Shown: one piece after another, positions 49,651 to 61,193 of the stretch
Position numbering within the stretch: position 1 is the first letter of the stretch
Layout: the number at the start of each line of letters is the position of its first letter
Source of the DNA: Rhizobium sp. BK196
GTDB lineage: Bacteria; Pseudomonadota; Alphaproteobacteria; Rhizobiales; Rhizobiaceae
Direction: 5' to 3'
DNA: 64,000 nt
NCBI RefSeq assembly: GCF_014193255.1
Contig: NZ_JACHZB010000010.1
Location: 186,001 to 250,000 of the forward strand
Translations under genes and position numbers: made by a program
Notes under the pieces: model-generated
The model's database searches: none
What the model saw: only the letters and a program-made list of their open reading frames with translations
What the model was told of the DNA's origin: nothing

Positions 49651-51288
49651 ATGAAACTGCCGCCCGGCGATCGATATGACACGCTCTACCGCGATTTTTC
49701 CTGGCAGGTCCCCGAGGATTTCAATATCGGCCGCGCCGTCTGCGACGACTGGGCCGCGCGTGATCCTGATCGCGTCTGCCTCGAACATTTTAGTCCCGAC
49801 AGCAACCATCTGTCGTTGACCTATGGCGAGCTTGCCGCCCGTTCCTCATCCTTCGCCAATGCGCTTTCGGCACTTGGTATCAGCAAGGGGGATCGTGTGG
49901 CGCTGCTCCTGCCGCAATCCTTCGAGACGGTCATTTCGCATGTGGCGATCTACAAGATGGGCGCGATTGCGCTGCCGCTCGCGCTGCTTTTTGGTGTCGA
50001 TGCGCTGGAGTACCGGCTGAGGGCTGCAGGTGCGACAGCTGTCGTCACCAATGGTTTCGGGCTAGCGCGCATCAACCAGATTCGCTACCGATTGCCTGAT
50101 GTCAGACATGTCATCAGCGTCGATGGAGCCTCCGCAAGCACGCTCGGCTTTGCCGATCTGGTTTCAGCCCATTCTTCCACTTTTGAAATTGCCCAGTCAG
50201 GCCCGGACGAGCCAGCGCTGATGATCTTCACGTCGGGCACGACGGGACCGCCGAAGGGAGCGCTGCATGGCCACCGGGTTCTCGCCGGCCACATTCCCGG
50301 CATGCAGTTTGTCCATGAGGGTTTCCCCCAGGCGGGAGACAAGGTCTGGACGCCATCCGACTGGGCATGGGCCGGCGGACTGCTCAATGCGCTGCTGCCG
50401 AGCCTGATGCTCGGCGTGCCTGTTGTTTCCTCGCCGGCACAGAAGTTCGATGCCGATATGGCCTATCGCATCATGGCCGAGATGAAGGTGCGGAATGCGT
50501 TCATTCCGCCGACGGCGCTCCGGCTTCTGAAATCCGTCGAGGAGCCGCGCTCGAAATACGGTCTCGTGCTGCGCACCATCGGTTCGGCAGGTGAATCCCT
50601 GGGGCGCGAAACCTACGAGTGGGCGCGCCGCACGCTCGGCATTACCGTCAATGAATTCTACGGGCAGACGGAGTGCAATTTCGTACTGTCTTCGAGCGCT
50701 GCCTTCGGGGTAACGAAGGCCGGCGCAATCGGGCGCGCTTCGCCCGGCCACAGGGTGGCTGTTGTCAGCGACGAGGGCGTCGAACTGCCGGTCGGCGAAC
50801 AGGGGCAGATAGCTATCGCCAGCCCCGATCCGGTGATGTTCCTCGGCTACTGGAATGACCCCGATGCGACGGAGAGGAAATATGCTGGGGGTTGGCTGCT
50901 GACCGGCGATATCGGCCGGCAGGACGCGGAGGACTATGTCATCTTTGCCGGCCGTGACGACGACGTCATCACCTCGTCCGGGTACCGCATAGGGCCGGCG
51001 GAGATCGAGGACTGTCTCGTCGGCCATCCGGCCGTGCAGCTTGCCGCTGCCGTCGGCAAGCCAGATGTTCTGCGTACGGAAATCGTCAAGGCCTATATCG
51101 TGCTTTCGCCGGGTTACAGCCCGAGTGCGGAGCTGGCAGCGGAAATCCGGGACTGGGTGAAAACCCGGCTTTCGATGCACGAATATCCGCGCGAGGTCGA
51201 ATTCGTCGATGCGCTGCCGTTGACGACCACGGGCAAGGTCATTCGCCGACTGCTTCGGGAAAAGGCTGCGGTGGAAGCGAAAAACTAG
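49651..51288 (+). CDS. AMP-dependent acyl-CoA synthetase / ligase
   Basis: This 545-aa ANL-superfamily enzyme has the ATP loop MIFTSGTTGPPKG (191-203), an EFYGQTECNF motif (near 336), GRDDDVITSSGYRIGPAEIE (hinge, near 433-452) and catalytic lysine K529 in TTTGKVIRR. It would adenylate a carboxylic acid and form an acyl-CoA; medium-chain or acetyl-type specificity cannot be decided. ATG 49651 is preferred, with TGGA eight bases upstream. It ends overlapping the convergent acetyltransferase gene (CTAG). Confidence 0.92.
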   Translation: MKLPPGDRYDTLYRDFSWQVPEDFNIGRAVCDDWAARDPDRVCLEHFSPDSNHLSLTYGELAARSSSFANALSALGISKGDRVALLLPQSFETVISHVAIYKMGAIALPLALLFGVDALEYRLRAAGATAVVTNGFGLARINQIRYRLPDVRHVISVDGASASTLGFADLVSAHSSTFEIAQSGPDEPALMIFTSGTTGPPKGALHGHRVLAGHIPGMQFVHEGFPQAGDKVWTPSDWAWAGGLLNALLPSLMLGVPVVSSPAQKFDADMAYRIMAEMKVRNAFIPPTALRLLKSVEEPRSKYGLVLRTIGSAGESLGRETYEWARRTLGITVNEFYGQTECNFVLSSSAAFGVTKAGAIGRASPGHRVAVVSDEGVELPVGEQGQIAIASPDPVMFLGYWNDPDATERKYAGGWLLTGDIGRQDAEDYVIFAGRDDDVITSSGYRIGPAEIEDCLVGHPAVQLAAAVGKPDVLRTEIVKAYIVLSPGYSPSAELAAEIRDWVKTRLSMHEYPREVEFVDALPLTTTGKVIRRLLREKAAVEAKN

Positions 51289-52562
51289 CCGCGGCCGGCA
51301 AGCGACATGATCTTTTCGCGGAGCATCTTCGCCATATTGCGGGTGCTGCGGTACATGTGAAGCTGGGCTGCGACCTGGCGCATGTCGCGGTCACCGTTGT
51401 GGGTGAGGCCGATCACCAGCGTGCCCATCTCCTCGCGTTCCTGCCAAAAGCGACTCATGATCGGATGATCTGAGACGGCGCAGGAATCCGAACGTACGAC
51501 ATTGGCATCATCGAGATGCCACTCGGTCAGTTCACTCATCAAAAGCTTGCCCGGCGAATAGCGGGAGTAATTTTCGTCATAGGCAGTCTTCCAGGTATAG
51601 GCCTCGCCGCCCATCATCAGCACGACCACGGCAGCGATTGCCTTGCCATTAACGTCGATTGTGTGGATGCGCACGGCATCGACTTCCGCCAGATTGGAGA
51701 CAGCCTCGCGGGCAAAGGCGGTGTGATAACGGTCGGTCACCAGCGCGCTGCGGCGCTTGCCTTTCCAGCCGCCGGCCTCCAGCGCCAGGAATTCCTCGAA
51801 ACGCATGTGAATCTCACGCGGCTGGCGGGCAACGGTGTGGACGACCGTGCCGAGCTCATCGAGCAGTCGCCACTGGCGGCGCATCTCGCGCTGGTGAGAG
51901 GAAGATACCGTGCGGCCGAGATAGACCATGGCGTCGTCATTGCTCTGCAGCATCGGCCGTTCGTAAGGATTGGCGACGGTCAGCGGCAGGTTGCGGCTAA
52001 GCGCCACGGCCTTCGCCATGCGCACGAAGATGCCGTTCAGCCGGACGTCCGGCAGCACCAGCGTGCCCGGGAGGCCGAGATCTGGCGTGACAAGGCCTTC
52101 GAAGAGATTGTCCAGCGTCTCGGCCGCGTCCTCCGCATCAACCAAGGGGGTGCCAAGCGGACCGAAACTGTTTGCCCAGCCGCGGATGATCGACGGGCCG
52201 ACGGCGAAACCGGGTTTGTCGATCGAGAAGGGCATGAGCAGACGCATGCGGCTGCGATGTTCGTTTTCGTCGCGGATGATCGCGAAATTGACCTGCCGGT
52301 CTTCCAGCCGCGGCATGGCGGGCGCCAGGAAACGGCCGCTGAAGAAGACGTTCGGCTCCATCGCGCGGTTGGAAAGGAAGTCCAATTCTTCCTGCAGATC
52401 GTAACCCAGCTTGCCGGGGTAAAGGCAGAGCTCGCGCCCCAGCCGGCCGATTTCGATCCGTGCTTCAGCCTGCGGCACCTCGAACTTGAGTGCGGCAAGA
52501 TCGTGAACCATGCGGTTCGCGTTGCTGTCGGTGCTCTCGGTGATGGGTGGTAAACGCACCAT
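51285..52562 (-). CDS. BioF2/FemAB-like GNAT acyltransferase
   Basis: This 425-aa protein contains the FemAB/BioF2-like double GNAT fold. Features are DLAALKFEVPQAEARIEIGRL (about 21-41), HTVARQPREIHMRFEEFLALEAGGWKGKRR (about 233-262), RIHTIDVNGKAIAAVVVLMMGGEAYTWKTAYDENYSRYSPGKLLMSELTEW and SDSCAVSDHPIMSRFWQ. Proteins of this kind occur in exopolysaccharide and cellulose operons (CelD-like). It directly follows a flippase gene (0 bases between), which points to modification of a surface glycan or lipid-linked glycan. Substrate unknown. Confidence 0.8.
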   Translation of the reverse strand: MVRLPPITESTDSNANRMVHDLAALKFEVPQAEARIEIGRLGRELCLYPGKLGYDLQEELDFLSNRAMEPNVFFSGRFLAPAMPRLEDRQVNFAIIRDENEHRSRMRLLMPFSIDKPGFAVGPSIIRGWANSFGPLGTPLVDAEDAAETLDNLFEGLVTPDLGLPGTLVLPDVRLNGIFVRMAKAVALSRNLPLTVANPYERPMLQSNDDAMVYLGRTVSSSHQREMRRQWRLLDELGTVVHTVARQPREIHMRFEEFLALEAGGWKGKRRSALVTDRYHTAFAREAVSNLAEVDAVRIHTIDVNGKAIAAVVVLMMGGEAYTWKTAYDENYSRYSPGKLLMSELTEWHLDDANVVRSDSCAVSDHPIMSRFWQEREEMGTLVIGLTHNGDRDMRQVAAQLHMYRSTRNMAKMLREKIMSLAGRG

Positions 52563-53978
52563 CTATCGGGCTCTCATGTCTGGCGTTGCAGCGGAAGGGG
52601 TTGCAAAGGCAAAAAGCGTAAAGCCGAGTGCGCGGCGCACAAAGACATGCAGCAGGATCGCTTCCACAGCCATGGCGGAGGCCGTGGCGATCGCCGTGCC
52701 GACGATGCCGTAATGCGGGATCAGCAGGAGATTGAGGCCGACATTGGCGGCGAGCGCTCCAGCATAAAGGGCGACGCAGAGGTTCTGCTTGCCTGCCATC
52801 ATCAGCAGCGTCTCGGCGGGGCCGACCAGCGCCTTGGCAAGGATACCGCCCAGCAGGATCGCCATCAGGATGTAACCGGCCGTAAAGGCGCCGCCGAAAA
52901 GCGACAGCAGCAGATGCCCGGCCGCCAACACCGCGAGACCGGCTCCAAGCGCAGGCCAAAAGGTCCAGCGGGCGGCATCGGCAGCCGCAACCGCGAGATC
53001 GGCCCGGTTGCCTTCGGCGATAATCGAGGAGAAGCGCGGGCCGGCGGCGGCCTTCACTGAGAAATTGATGAAATGCACCAGCGCCATCGTCTTGGCCGCT
53101 GCGAAATAAATTGCGACGTCATGCGGCTCCAGGAAGATGCCCACGACGACGACATCGGAGTTGGTCAGCAGGAAGCTCACGCCCTCGATGAGGAAGATCG
53201 GGAAAGCAACGCCCAGCCATTCCAGGAAGTCCACCTTGCGCGGGCCGGCATCGTAATGCCTGCGCATCCGGTAGAGCGTGGCGGCATATTGGCCGAGTGC
53301 GGTGACGAAGGTTGCCGCGAGTGCTGCCTGCATGGCGGTGACTGCCGTGTGCGGTGCGCCGAAGAAGATCGCAGTCAGCATGAAGAGGATGATGAGGATC
53401 GGCCTGACAATATAGACCGGACTGAACGCCATGACGGGCCAATGATTGGCCCGCGACGTGCCTTCGAGAATATCGCCGAGCGCGATCATCGGCATGGCCA
53501 TGAGGCCGAGGAATATCGGCACCAGATAATAGCTCTCGATCCTGTTGCCGAAGAAATGGAGGCCAAGCATGCCGGCGATGAGAACGGTCGTCCCCGAGAG
53601 CAGCGCGAAAACACGCGCGGAGCCGGTCAGGCCGCGGATTTCGGCGAAGGCGCCGGCAGCGCGATATTGCGGCAGGAAGCGGACGATCGCGGTGTGGAAA
53701 CCGAGGCAGGAAAGATCGCCGCAGAGGACGACCAGTACCCACACGAAAACGAAGATGCCGTATTCATATTCGCCCATCAGCCGGGCGAGCACGATCTGCG
53801 ACAGGAAGGCGAGGGCTGCACTGAGAATACGGATTGAAAAGGCGATTAGTGCCATACGCTGGGCCGCGGCCTTGTCGCCCCGTTCGGTCAGAACTGCGGT
53901 AAGCATGCGCAGCACGCGGCCGGCGATCGGCCGCAGCCCCGCGGGCAGCATTTTTTCCGCTGTTTCTATGACCGCCAT
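52563..53978 (-). CDS. lipopolysaccharide/polysaccharide flippase (MOP superfamily)
   Basis: This 471-aa integral membrane protein has 12-14 helices and the Polysacc_synt/MATE-like pattern. It includes ALAFLSQIVLARLMGEYEYGIFVFVWVLVVL (about 53-83), SFLLTNSDVVVVGIFL and GLNLLLIPHYGIVGTAIATA near the C-terminus. It would flip lipid-linked oligosaccharides across the inner membrane. The start is MAVIETAEK (53978). It is the first gene of a two-gene operon with the GNAT acyltransferase; no glycosyltransferase lies nearby, so the glycan is unknown. Confidence 0.88.
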   Translation of the reverse strand: MAVIETAEKMLPAGLRPIAGRVLRMLTAVLTERGDKAAAQRMALIAFSIRILSAALAFLSQIVLARLMGEYEYGIFVFVWVLVVLCGDLSCLGFHTAIVRFLPQYRAAGAFAEIRGLTGSARVFALLSGTTVLIAGMLGLHFFGNRIESYYLVPIFLGLMAMPMIALGDILEGTSRANHWPVMAFSPVYIVRPILIILFMLTAIFFGAPHTAVTAMQAALAATFVTALGQYAATLYRMRRHYDAGPRKVDFLEWLGVAFPIFLIEGVSFLLTNSDVVVVGIFLEPHDVAIYFAAAKTMALVHFINFSVKAAAGPRFSSIIAEGNRADLAVAAADAARWTFWPALGAGLAVLAAGHLLLSLFGGAFTAGYILMAILLGGILAKALVGPAETLLMMAGKQNLCVALYAGALAANVGLNLLLIPHYGIVGTAIATASAMAVEAILLHVFVRRALGFTLFAFATPSAATPDMRAR

Positions 53979-54111
53979 TTTAACACGCAAAACTCTAAGG
54001 GCAGGGCATTCGCACGGCCAAGTCTTGCCAGATCAGAGTTAAGAAACGGTATGCCCAACGAGGCGGCATTGCCCGCCGCGCCGATCCATAATTGGACGGA
54101 AATTACCCAAG

Positions 54112-54136
54112 AAAAATGGCGCCCGAAGGCGCCATT
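54112..54136 (-). terminator. intrinsic terminator of secA
   Basis: On the minus strand AATGGCGCC (54136-54128) pairs with GGCGCCATT (54123-54115) around a TTCG loop and is followed by a T-run (54116-54112). It starts two bases after the secA stop: a textbook factor-independent terminator. Confidence 0.9.
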
Positions 54137-54137
54137 C

Positions 54138-56855
<2,718 letters not shown>

Positions 56856-57100
56856 ATGACTGGTCCTTTCTGAATATTCTTCCCCGACGTTTCTTATTCG
56901 CTACCCAGCCGAAAAACAGGCGCACGCTTGAAAACGCCCGGAAACTGTTCTGGACGCGAGGTTGCGTGACAGATAAGAGGGGGGGCAAATGATGTCAACG
57001 GATTTGGCTGATATAGAAAGGCCACATTCCGGTGTTGAAGCCTGTTTCGGCTGGATTCACGAAAGCGGAAGCCGGCGGTATGATTGTGAAGGGTTATTTA

Positions 57101-57985
57101 ATGTTGAGCACCAACAAACTTGCTGCGCTGGCGTTTACGGCCTTCGTTGCCTTCCAGGTTCCGGCCCATGCCGATGATGCCGTTGTCGCCAAGGTCGGCA
57201 ATCTGGAGATCCACCAGTCGGAACTCGATCTGGCTGTGGCCAATCTCGACCCGCAGCTTGCGCAGCTCCCGGACGACCAGAAGAAGGTTGCCGCCCTCTC
57301 TGCCGCCATTGATGTGAAGCTGCTTGCTGCCGATGCCACAGCCGAGAAGCTCGACCAGACTGATGATTTCAAGAAGCGCATGCAGTATCTGACCGACCGT
57401 GAGCTTCACAACGCTTACTTCAAGAAGCATGTCGTCGACACCGTCACCGATGCCGACGTGAAGGCACGCTACGACAAGGAAGTCGCCGCCCTGCCGAAGC
57501 AGGAAGAAGTTCACGCCCGCCACATCCTCGTCAAGACCGAGGACGAGGCCAAGGACGTTATCAAGCAGCTTGACGCCGGCAAGAATTTTGCCGAACTCGC
57601 GAAGGAAAAGTCCACCGATCCGAACAAGGACGACGGCGGCGACCTCGGCTATTTCAGCCGTGGCCGCATGGTCAAGGAATTCGAGGATGCCGCTTTCGCT
57701 CTCGAAAAGGGCAGCTATTCCAAGACCCCTGTGAAGACCGATTTCGGTTATCACGTCATCCTGGTCGAGGATAAGCGCGACGCTCCGCCGCCGCCGTTCG
57801 ACCAGGTAAAAGATCAAGTTCGTCAGCTTGTCATGCGCGACAAGTATCTTGCGCTCCTGAATCAGGCCAAGGCTTCGGCCAAGGTCGATATCATGGACGA
57901 AACGCTTCGCAAGGGTTACGAAGACGCGAATAAGCAGCCTGAGCCGGGCGCCGAACCCGCGCCGGCATCGGCGCCGCAGCAGTAA
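57101..57985 (+). CDS. parvulin-type peptidyl-prolyl cis-trans isomerase
   Basis: This 294-aa periplasmic foldase has a signal peptide (MLSTNKLAALAFTAFVAFQVPAHA, cleavage at 24) and an N-terminal SurA-like helical part (27-125). The rotamase domain spans about 130-225 (HARHILVKTEDEAKDVIKQLDAGKNFAELAKEKSTDP...GGDLGYFSRGRMVKEFE). The C-terminal tail is Pro/Ala-rich (PEPGAEPAPASAPQQ). AAGGG seven bases upstream favours ATG 57101 over the earlier in-frame ATG (57080). It is divergent from secA and upstream of argJ, an order found throughout Rhizobiales. Confidence 0.93.
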   Translation: MLSTNKLAALAFTAFVAFQVPAHADDAVVAKVGNLEIHQSELDLAVANLDPQLAQLPDDQKKVAALSAAIDVKLLAADATAEKLDQTDDFKKRMQYLTDRELHNAYFKKHVVDTVTDADVKARYDKEVAALPKQEEVHARHILVKTEDEAKDVIKQLDAGKNFAELAKEKSTDPNKDDGGDLGYFSRGRMVKEFEDAAFALEKGSYSKTPVKTDFGYHVILVEDKRDAPPPPFDQVKDQVRQLVMRDKYLALLNQAKASAKVDIMDETLRKGYEDANKQPEPGAEPAPASAPQQ

Positions 57986-57997
57986 TCATCAGCATCT

Positions 57998-58018
57998 GGA
58001 CCCGGTTCTTCCGGGTCC
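57998..58018 (+). terminator. hairpin after ppiC
   Basis: GGACCCGG (57998-58005) and CCGGGTCC (58011-58018) form a perfect 8-bp stem with a TTCTT loop, followed by TTTACT. It sits 12 bases after the parvulin stop and before argJ, and likely ends the ppiC transcript, at least partly. Confidence 0.7.
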
Positions 58019-58045
58019 TTTACTATGATAGACAGGTAACATCCG

Positions 58046-59287
58046 ATGTCCGCTACCGTTTCTCCCCTTGCCCCGAAAACCTTTGCTTCGCTGCCGGCCC
58101 TTCGCGGCGTGCGCATGGCAACCGCTTCCGCCGGCATCAAATACAAGAACCGGACGGACGTGCTGATGATGGTCTTTGATGCGCCGGCTACCGTTGCCGG
58201 CGTCTTCACCAAGTCGAAATGTCCCTCGGCGCCCGTCGATTTCTGCCGGGCCAACTTGCCGCACGGTACGGCACGTGCCGTCGTCGTCAATTCCGGCAAT
58301 GCCAATGCCTTTACCGGCTTGAAGGGCCGTGCTGCGACTGAGCTCACCGCCAAGTCGGCCGCCGCCGCCGTCGGCTGCGGCGAAAATGAGATCTTTCTCG
58401 CGTCGACGGGTGTCATCGGCGAACCGCTGGACGCTACCAAATTTGCCGGTGTGCTGGACAAGATGCATGCCGATGCTACCGGCGATTACTGGTTCGAGGC
58501 CGCCAAGGCCATCATGACCACCGACACCTATCCGAAGGTTGCGACCCGCACTGCCGAAATCGGTGGCGTCAAGGTGACGATCAACGGAATCGCCAAGGGC
58601 GCCGGCATGATCGCGCCCGACATGGCGACCATGCTTTCCTTCGTCGTCACGGATGCCGATATCGCGTCTTCCACCCTGCAGTCTCTGCTGTCTGCCGGCG
58701 TCGAGCCGAGCTTCAACTCCATGACCGTCGATAGCGATACTTCGACGTCGGATACGCTGATGCTGTTTGCGACTGGTGCTGCTGCAGCTGATGGGCAGGC
58801 GCGTATCACGAGCGCGGACGACCCACGGCTCGACACGTTTCGTTCGGCGCTGAACGACCTTCTCAAGGATCTGGCGATCCAGGTCGCCCGCGACGGCGAG
58901 GGCGCCACGAAGATGCTCGAAATCACCGTGACCGGTGCCGAGAGCGATGCCGCTGCCAAGACGATCGCCCTTTCCATCGCCAATTCGCCGCTGGTCAAGA
59001 CTGCGGCTGCGGGCGAGGATGCCAATTGGGGCCGTATTGTCATGGCCGTCGGCAAGGCCGGTGAAATGGCCGACCGCGACCGGCTCGCCATCTGGTTCGG
59101 CGATGTGCGCGTCGCCGTCAACGGCGAGCGCGACCCTTCCTATTCCGAGGATGCGGCCTCAGCCGTGATGAAAAAGCAGGATATACCTGTGAAAGTCGAT
59201 ATTGGCCTCGGCTCCGGCAAAGCTACGGTCTGGACCTGCGACCTCACGAAGGAATATGTTGCGATCAATGGCGACTACCGGAGCTGA
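58046..59287 (+). CDS. argJ: bifunctional glutamate N-acetyltransferase/amino-acid acetyltransferase ArgJ
   Basis: ArgJ transfers acetyl from N-acetylornithine to glutamate in the recycling arginine pathway. It self-cleaves into alpha and beta chains before a threonine. At 413 aa the length is standard. KGAGMIAPDMATML spans about 184-197, with cleavage expected between A194 and T195 (the nucleophile). The C-terminus is KATVWTCDLTKEYVAINGDYRS-like. It completes the arginine genes here together with argH. Overlap with the next gene by 20 bases if that gene starts at 59268. Confidence 0.97.
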   Translation: MSATVSPLAPKTFASLPALRGVRMATASAGIKYKNRTDVLMMVFDAPATVAGVFTKSKCPSAPVDFCRANLPHGTARAVVVNSGNANAFTGLKGRAATELTAKSAAAAVGCGENEIFLASTGVIGEPLDATKFAGVLDKMHADATGDYWFEAAKAIMTTDTYPKVATRTAEIGGVKVTINGIAKGAGMIAPDMATMLSFVVTDADIASSTLQSLLSAGVEPSFNSMTVDSDTSTSDTLMLFATGAAAADGQARITSADDPRLDTFRSALNDLLKDLAIQVARDGEGATKMLEITVTGAESDAAAKTIALSIANSPLVKTAAAGEDANWGRIVMAVGKAGEMADRDRLAIWFGDVRVAVNGERDPSYSEDAASAVMKKQDIPVKVDIGLGSGKATVWTCDLTKEYVAINGDYRS

Positions 59288-60074
59288 TCGTTCGCTGATG
59301 CAGGCATCCCTTCCGAAGCAAAACCTGCCGCTGGTCCGGCGGCTGGAAGCCGTGGGCTTTCGCGCCTGGCCGGCCGCTTCCGTGCAATATGACGGAAGCT
59401 GGCAAATTCGCCTGACGGCAGGCCATCCCTCCAACCGACTGAACTCCATCGTGCCGCTCGATCCCTCCGACCATCGAGATGTCGAGATCAGGCTGGAGAA
59501 GGCGAGCCGTAAATTCGAGGCATATGGCCGTCCCGCCATCGTGCGTGAGACGCCGCTTGCCTCGCCTGTTTTGATGGACCTGATCAAGGAACGGGGATGG
59601 AAGCGTTTTGATGAAACGGCCGTCATGGTCTGCGATCTCTCGCAGGCCGATCTGCCCGATACGCTCGATCATCTTCCTACCCACGATGTCGGCCGGTTCG
59701 TCGATGCCAATCTCTCCGTCGATCAGGCGCAGCTTTCTCTGAAGCCGGCGCTTGCCGAGATTATTTCTGCGATTAAGCCGCCATCCGGGCTGTTCATGAT
59801 CGAAGATGCCATCCATGGGTCGCTGGCAACGGTCCTCTGCGTGCAGGACAACGATCTTGCCGGCATCATGTCGCTGTCGGTCGCGGGTAGCCATCGCCGC
59901 AGAGGTCTCGGTATCGAGATTCTGACCTCGGCCTTGCGCTGGGCGCGGATGCGCAGCGCCCGCACGGCTTGGCTGCAGGTGAAACTCTCCAATGCGCCGG
60001 CGATCGCTCTTTATGAGCGTCTTGGTTTCCGTGATGCCTATCACTATTGCTATTGGCAGGAACGCTGCGAATGA
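59268..60074 (+). CDS. GNAT family N-acetyltransferase (two-domain)
   Basis: This 268-aa protein has a C-terminal GNAT domain (about 165-265) with DLAGIMSLSVAGSHRRRGLGIEIL (about 204-227), the R-R-R-G-L-G loop and ALYERLGFRDAYHY. The N-terminal 130 residues are distinct, possibly a second GNAT-like fold. The start is ambiguous: ATG 59268 overlaps argJ by 20 bases, and ATG 59298 is also open. It overlaps mutT by 4 bases (ATGA), forming argJ-GNAT-mutT. Acceptor unknown; the argJ link does not prove a role in arginine synthesis. Confidence 0.82.
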   Translation: MATTGADRSLMQASLPKQNLPLVRRLEAVGFRAWPAASVQYDGSWQIRLTAGHPSNRLNSIVPLDPSDHRDVEIRLEKASRKFEAYGRPAIVRETPLASPVLMDLIKERGWKRFDETAVMVCDLSQADLPDTLDHLPTHDVGRFVDANLSVDQAQLSLKPALAEIISAIKPPSGLFMIEDAIHGSLATVLCVQDNDLAGIMSLSVAGSHRRRGLGIEILTSALRWARMRSARTAWLQVKLSNAPAIALYERLGFRDAYHYCYWQERCE

Positions 60075-60484
60075 GCGAAGCCGGAAGGAAGCTGCTCCTG
60101 GTCGCGGCCTGCGCGCTGATCGATACGGACGGGCGTATCCTTCTGGCACAGCGGCCGGAAGGAAAGTCCCTTGCCGGCCTGTGGGAATTCCCCGGCGGCA
60201 AGGTCGAACCCGGCGAGACGCCGGAGGAAACGCTGGTGCGCGAACTGAACGAAGAGCTCGGCATTATGACAAAGGTCCCGTGCCTTGCGCCGCTGACTTT
60301 CGCCAGCCACAGCTATGATACGTTCCACCTGCTGATGCCGCTTTATGTCTGCCGCCGGTATGAAGGCATTCCGCAGGGCCGCGAGGGCCAGGCAATCAAA
60401 TGGGTGCGCCCGCAGGCGCTGCGCGATTACCCGATGCCGCCGGCCGACGAGCCGCTCATCCCGGTACTGCAGGATTTACTTTAG
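60071..60484 (+). CDS. mutT: 8-oxo-dGTP diphosphatase (MutT/Nudix)
   Basis: MutT removes 8-oxo-dGTP from the nucleotide pool and prevents A-to-C errors. The 137-aa protein has a complete Nudix box G43-x5-E49-x7-R57-E58-L-N-E61-E62-L-G64 (PGGKVEPGETPEETLVRELNEELG in parts). The AQRPEGKSLAGLWEFPGGKVE lead-in is typical of MutT. Start ATG 60071 overlaps the GNAT stop. Followed by a 126-base gap with no further gene. Confidence 0.93.
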   Translation: MSEAGRKLLLVAACALIDTDGRILLAQRPEGKSLAGLWEFPGGKVEPGETPEETLVRELNEELGIMTKVPCLAPLTFASHSYDTFHLLMPLYVCRRYEGIPQGREGQAIKWVRPQALRDYPMPPADEPLIPVLQDLL

Positions 60485-60610
60485 CTTTTGCTGATTATTG
60501 GGGCGAAACGTCGATTTCGCCTGTGGATATTAATCGATCATTTAGCACCTTCTGGCAATGATCGGCCTCACTCAAGCAACTGGCGTGTGTGTATTTAAGG
60601 GCTTGACGTC

Positions 60611-60949
60611 ATGGACGACGATTTCTGGAAAGCTGTGCGCGAGAAGGAACGCGCTTCTTCGTCTGCTTCGCGCAGGACAGGAGCGCTGAATATTGCCCTT
60701 CTCTTCGGTACGGCCGTAGTGGCGCTGACTCTCATCCTGACGCCGATGCTGGCGGATTCTTCGAAGAAGAGCGTGCTCGCCAGCGCGCCGGCAGATTTCG
60801 ACACGATTACCACCGGCTCCATCCCGAAGACCGAGAATGGTCCGAAGAGCGAGAGCGGCAAGCGCTATACAATCCGCCGCAGCGTGCTCCAGGATACGCC
60901 TGGTTCCGTCTGCGTCGTCCAGGGCTACGGCGTCGGCGCCGGCTGCTGA
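60611..60949 (+). CDS. hypothetical single-pass membrane protein ending in Cys (112 aa)
   Basis: This 112-aa protein has a cytoplasmic N-terminus (MDDDFWKAVREKERASSSAS), one helix at about 26-45 (NIALLFGTAVVALTLILTPM) and an extracytoplasmic tail with the TTGSIPKTE motif. The tail ends CVVQGYGVGAGC. Two cysteines (one near 101, one at the end) could form a disulfide. It lies 67 bases upstream of the Flp pilin gene on the same strand, and the two may be co-transcribed. I recognise no family; the TGSI-type motif is common in rhizobial membrane proteins. Confidence 0.65.
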   Translation: MDDDFWKAVREKERASSSASRRTGALNIALLFGTAVVALTLILTPMLADSSKKSVLASAPADFDTITTGSIPKTENGPKSESGKRYTIRRSVLQDTPGSVCVVQGYGVGAGC

Positions 60950-61016
60950 GGAAATGAAGCTCCATCCCAGGGAGCCATGAATTTCATTGCTGTCTTGAGG
61001 GCAAAAGGTCGGGTTG

Positions 61017-61184
61017 ATGAATTTGCTAAGGAAATTTGTGGCGGACAGAAGCGGTGCGACGGCGATCGAATATGGATTGATCGCAGCGCTGATGTCGGTT
61101 GCCCTCATTGGAGGGCTGGGTGTGTTCACCAACGGCCTGCGCGGCGTGTTCAACACCGTCGAGAATAACCTGACCATCAACTGA
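61017..61184 (+). CDS. Flp/Fap-type class IVb pilin
   Basis: This 55-aa prepilin has a short basic leader MNLLRKFVADRSG (cleavage after G13 by prepilin peptidase). The mature part begins ATAIEYGLIAALMSVALIG, with glutamate at +5 (E18) followed by Y19, which is diagnostic of Flp pilins. A second half FTNGLRGVFNTVENNLTIN completes it. AAAGG lies eight bases before the ATG. There is no tad/cpa assembly cluster in this window, so it is an orphan pilin gene, perhaps served by a Tad system elsewhere in the genome. Confidence 0.88.
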   Translation: MNLLRKFVADRSGATAIEYGLIAALMSVALIGGLGVFTNGLRGVFNTVENNLTIN

Positions 61185-61193
61185 GCTATCTGT

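Noticed and set aside
60977..61168. 63-codon frame with an AGGGAG before its ATG, overlapping the Flp pilin
   Set aside because: The ribosome-binding site is only about two bases from the ATG. The product has no recognisable feature and overlaps the well-supported pilin in another frame.
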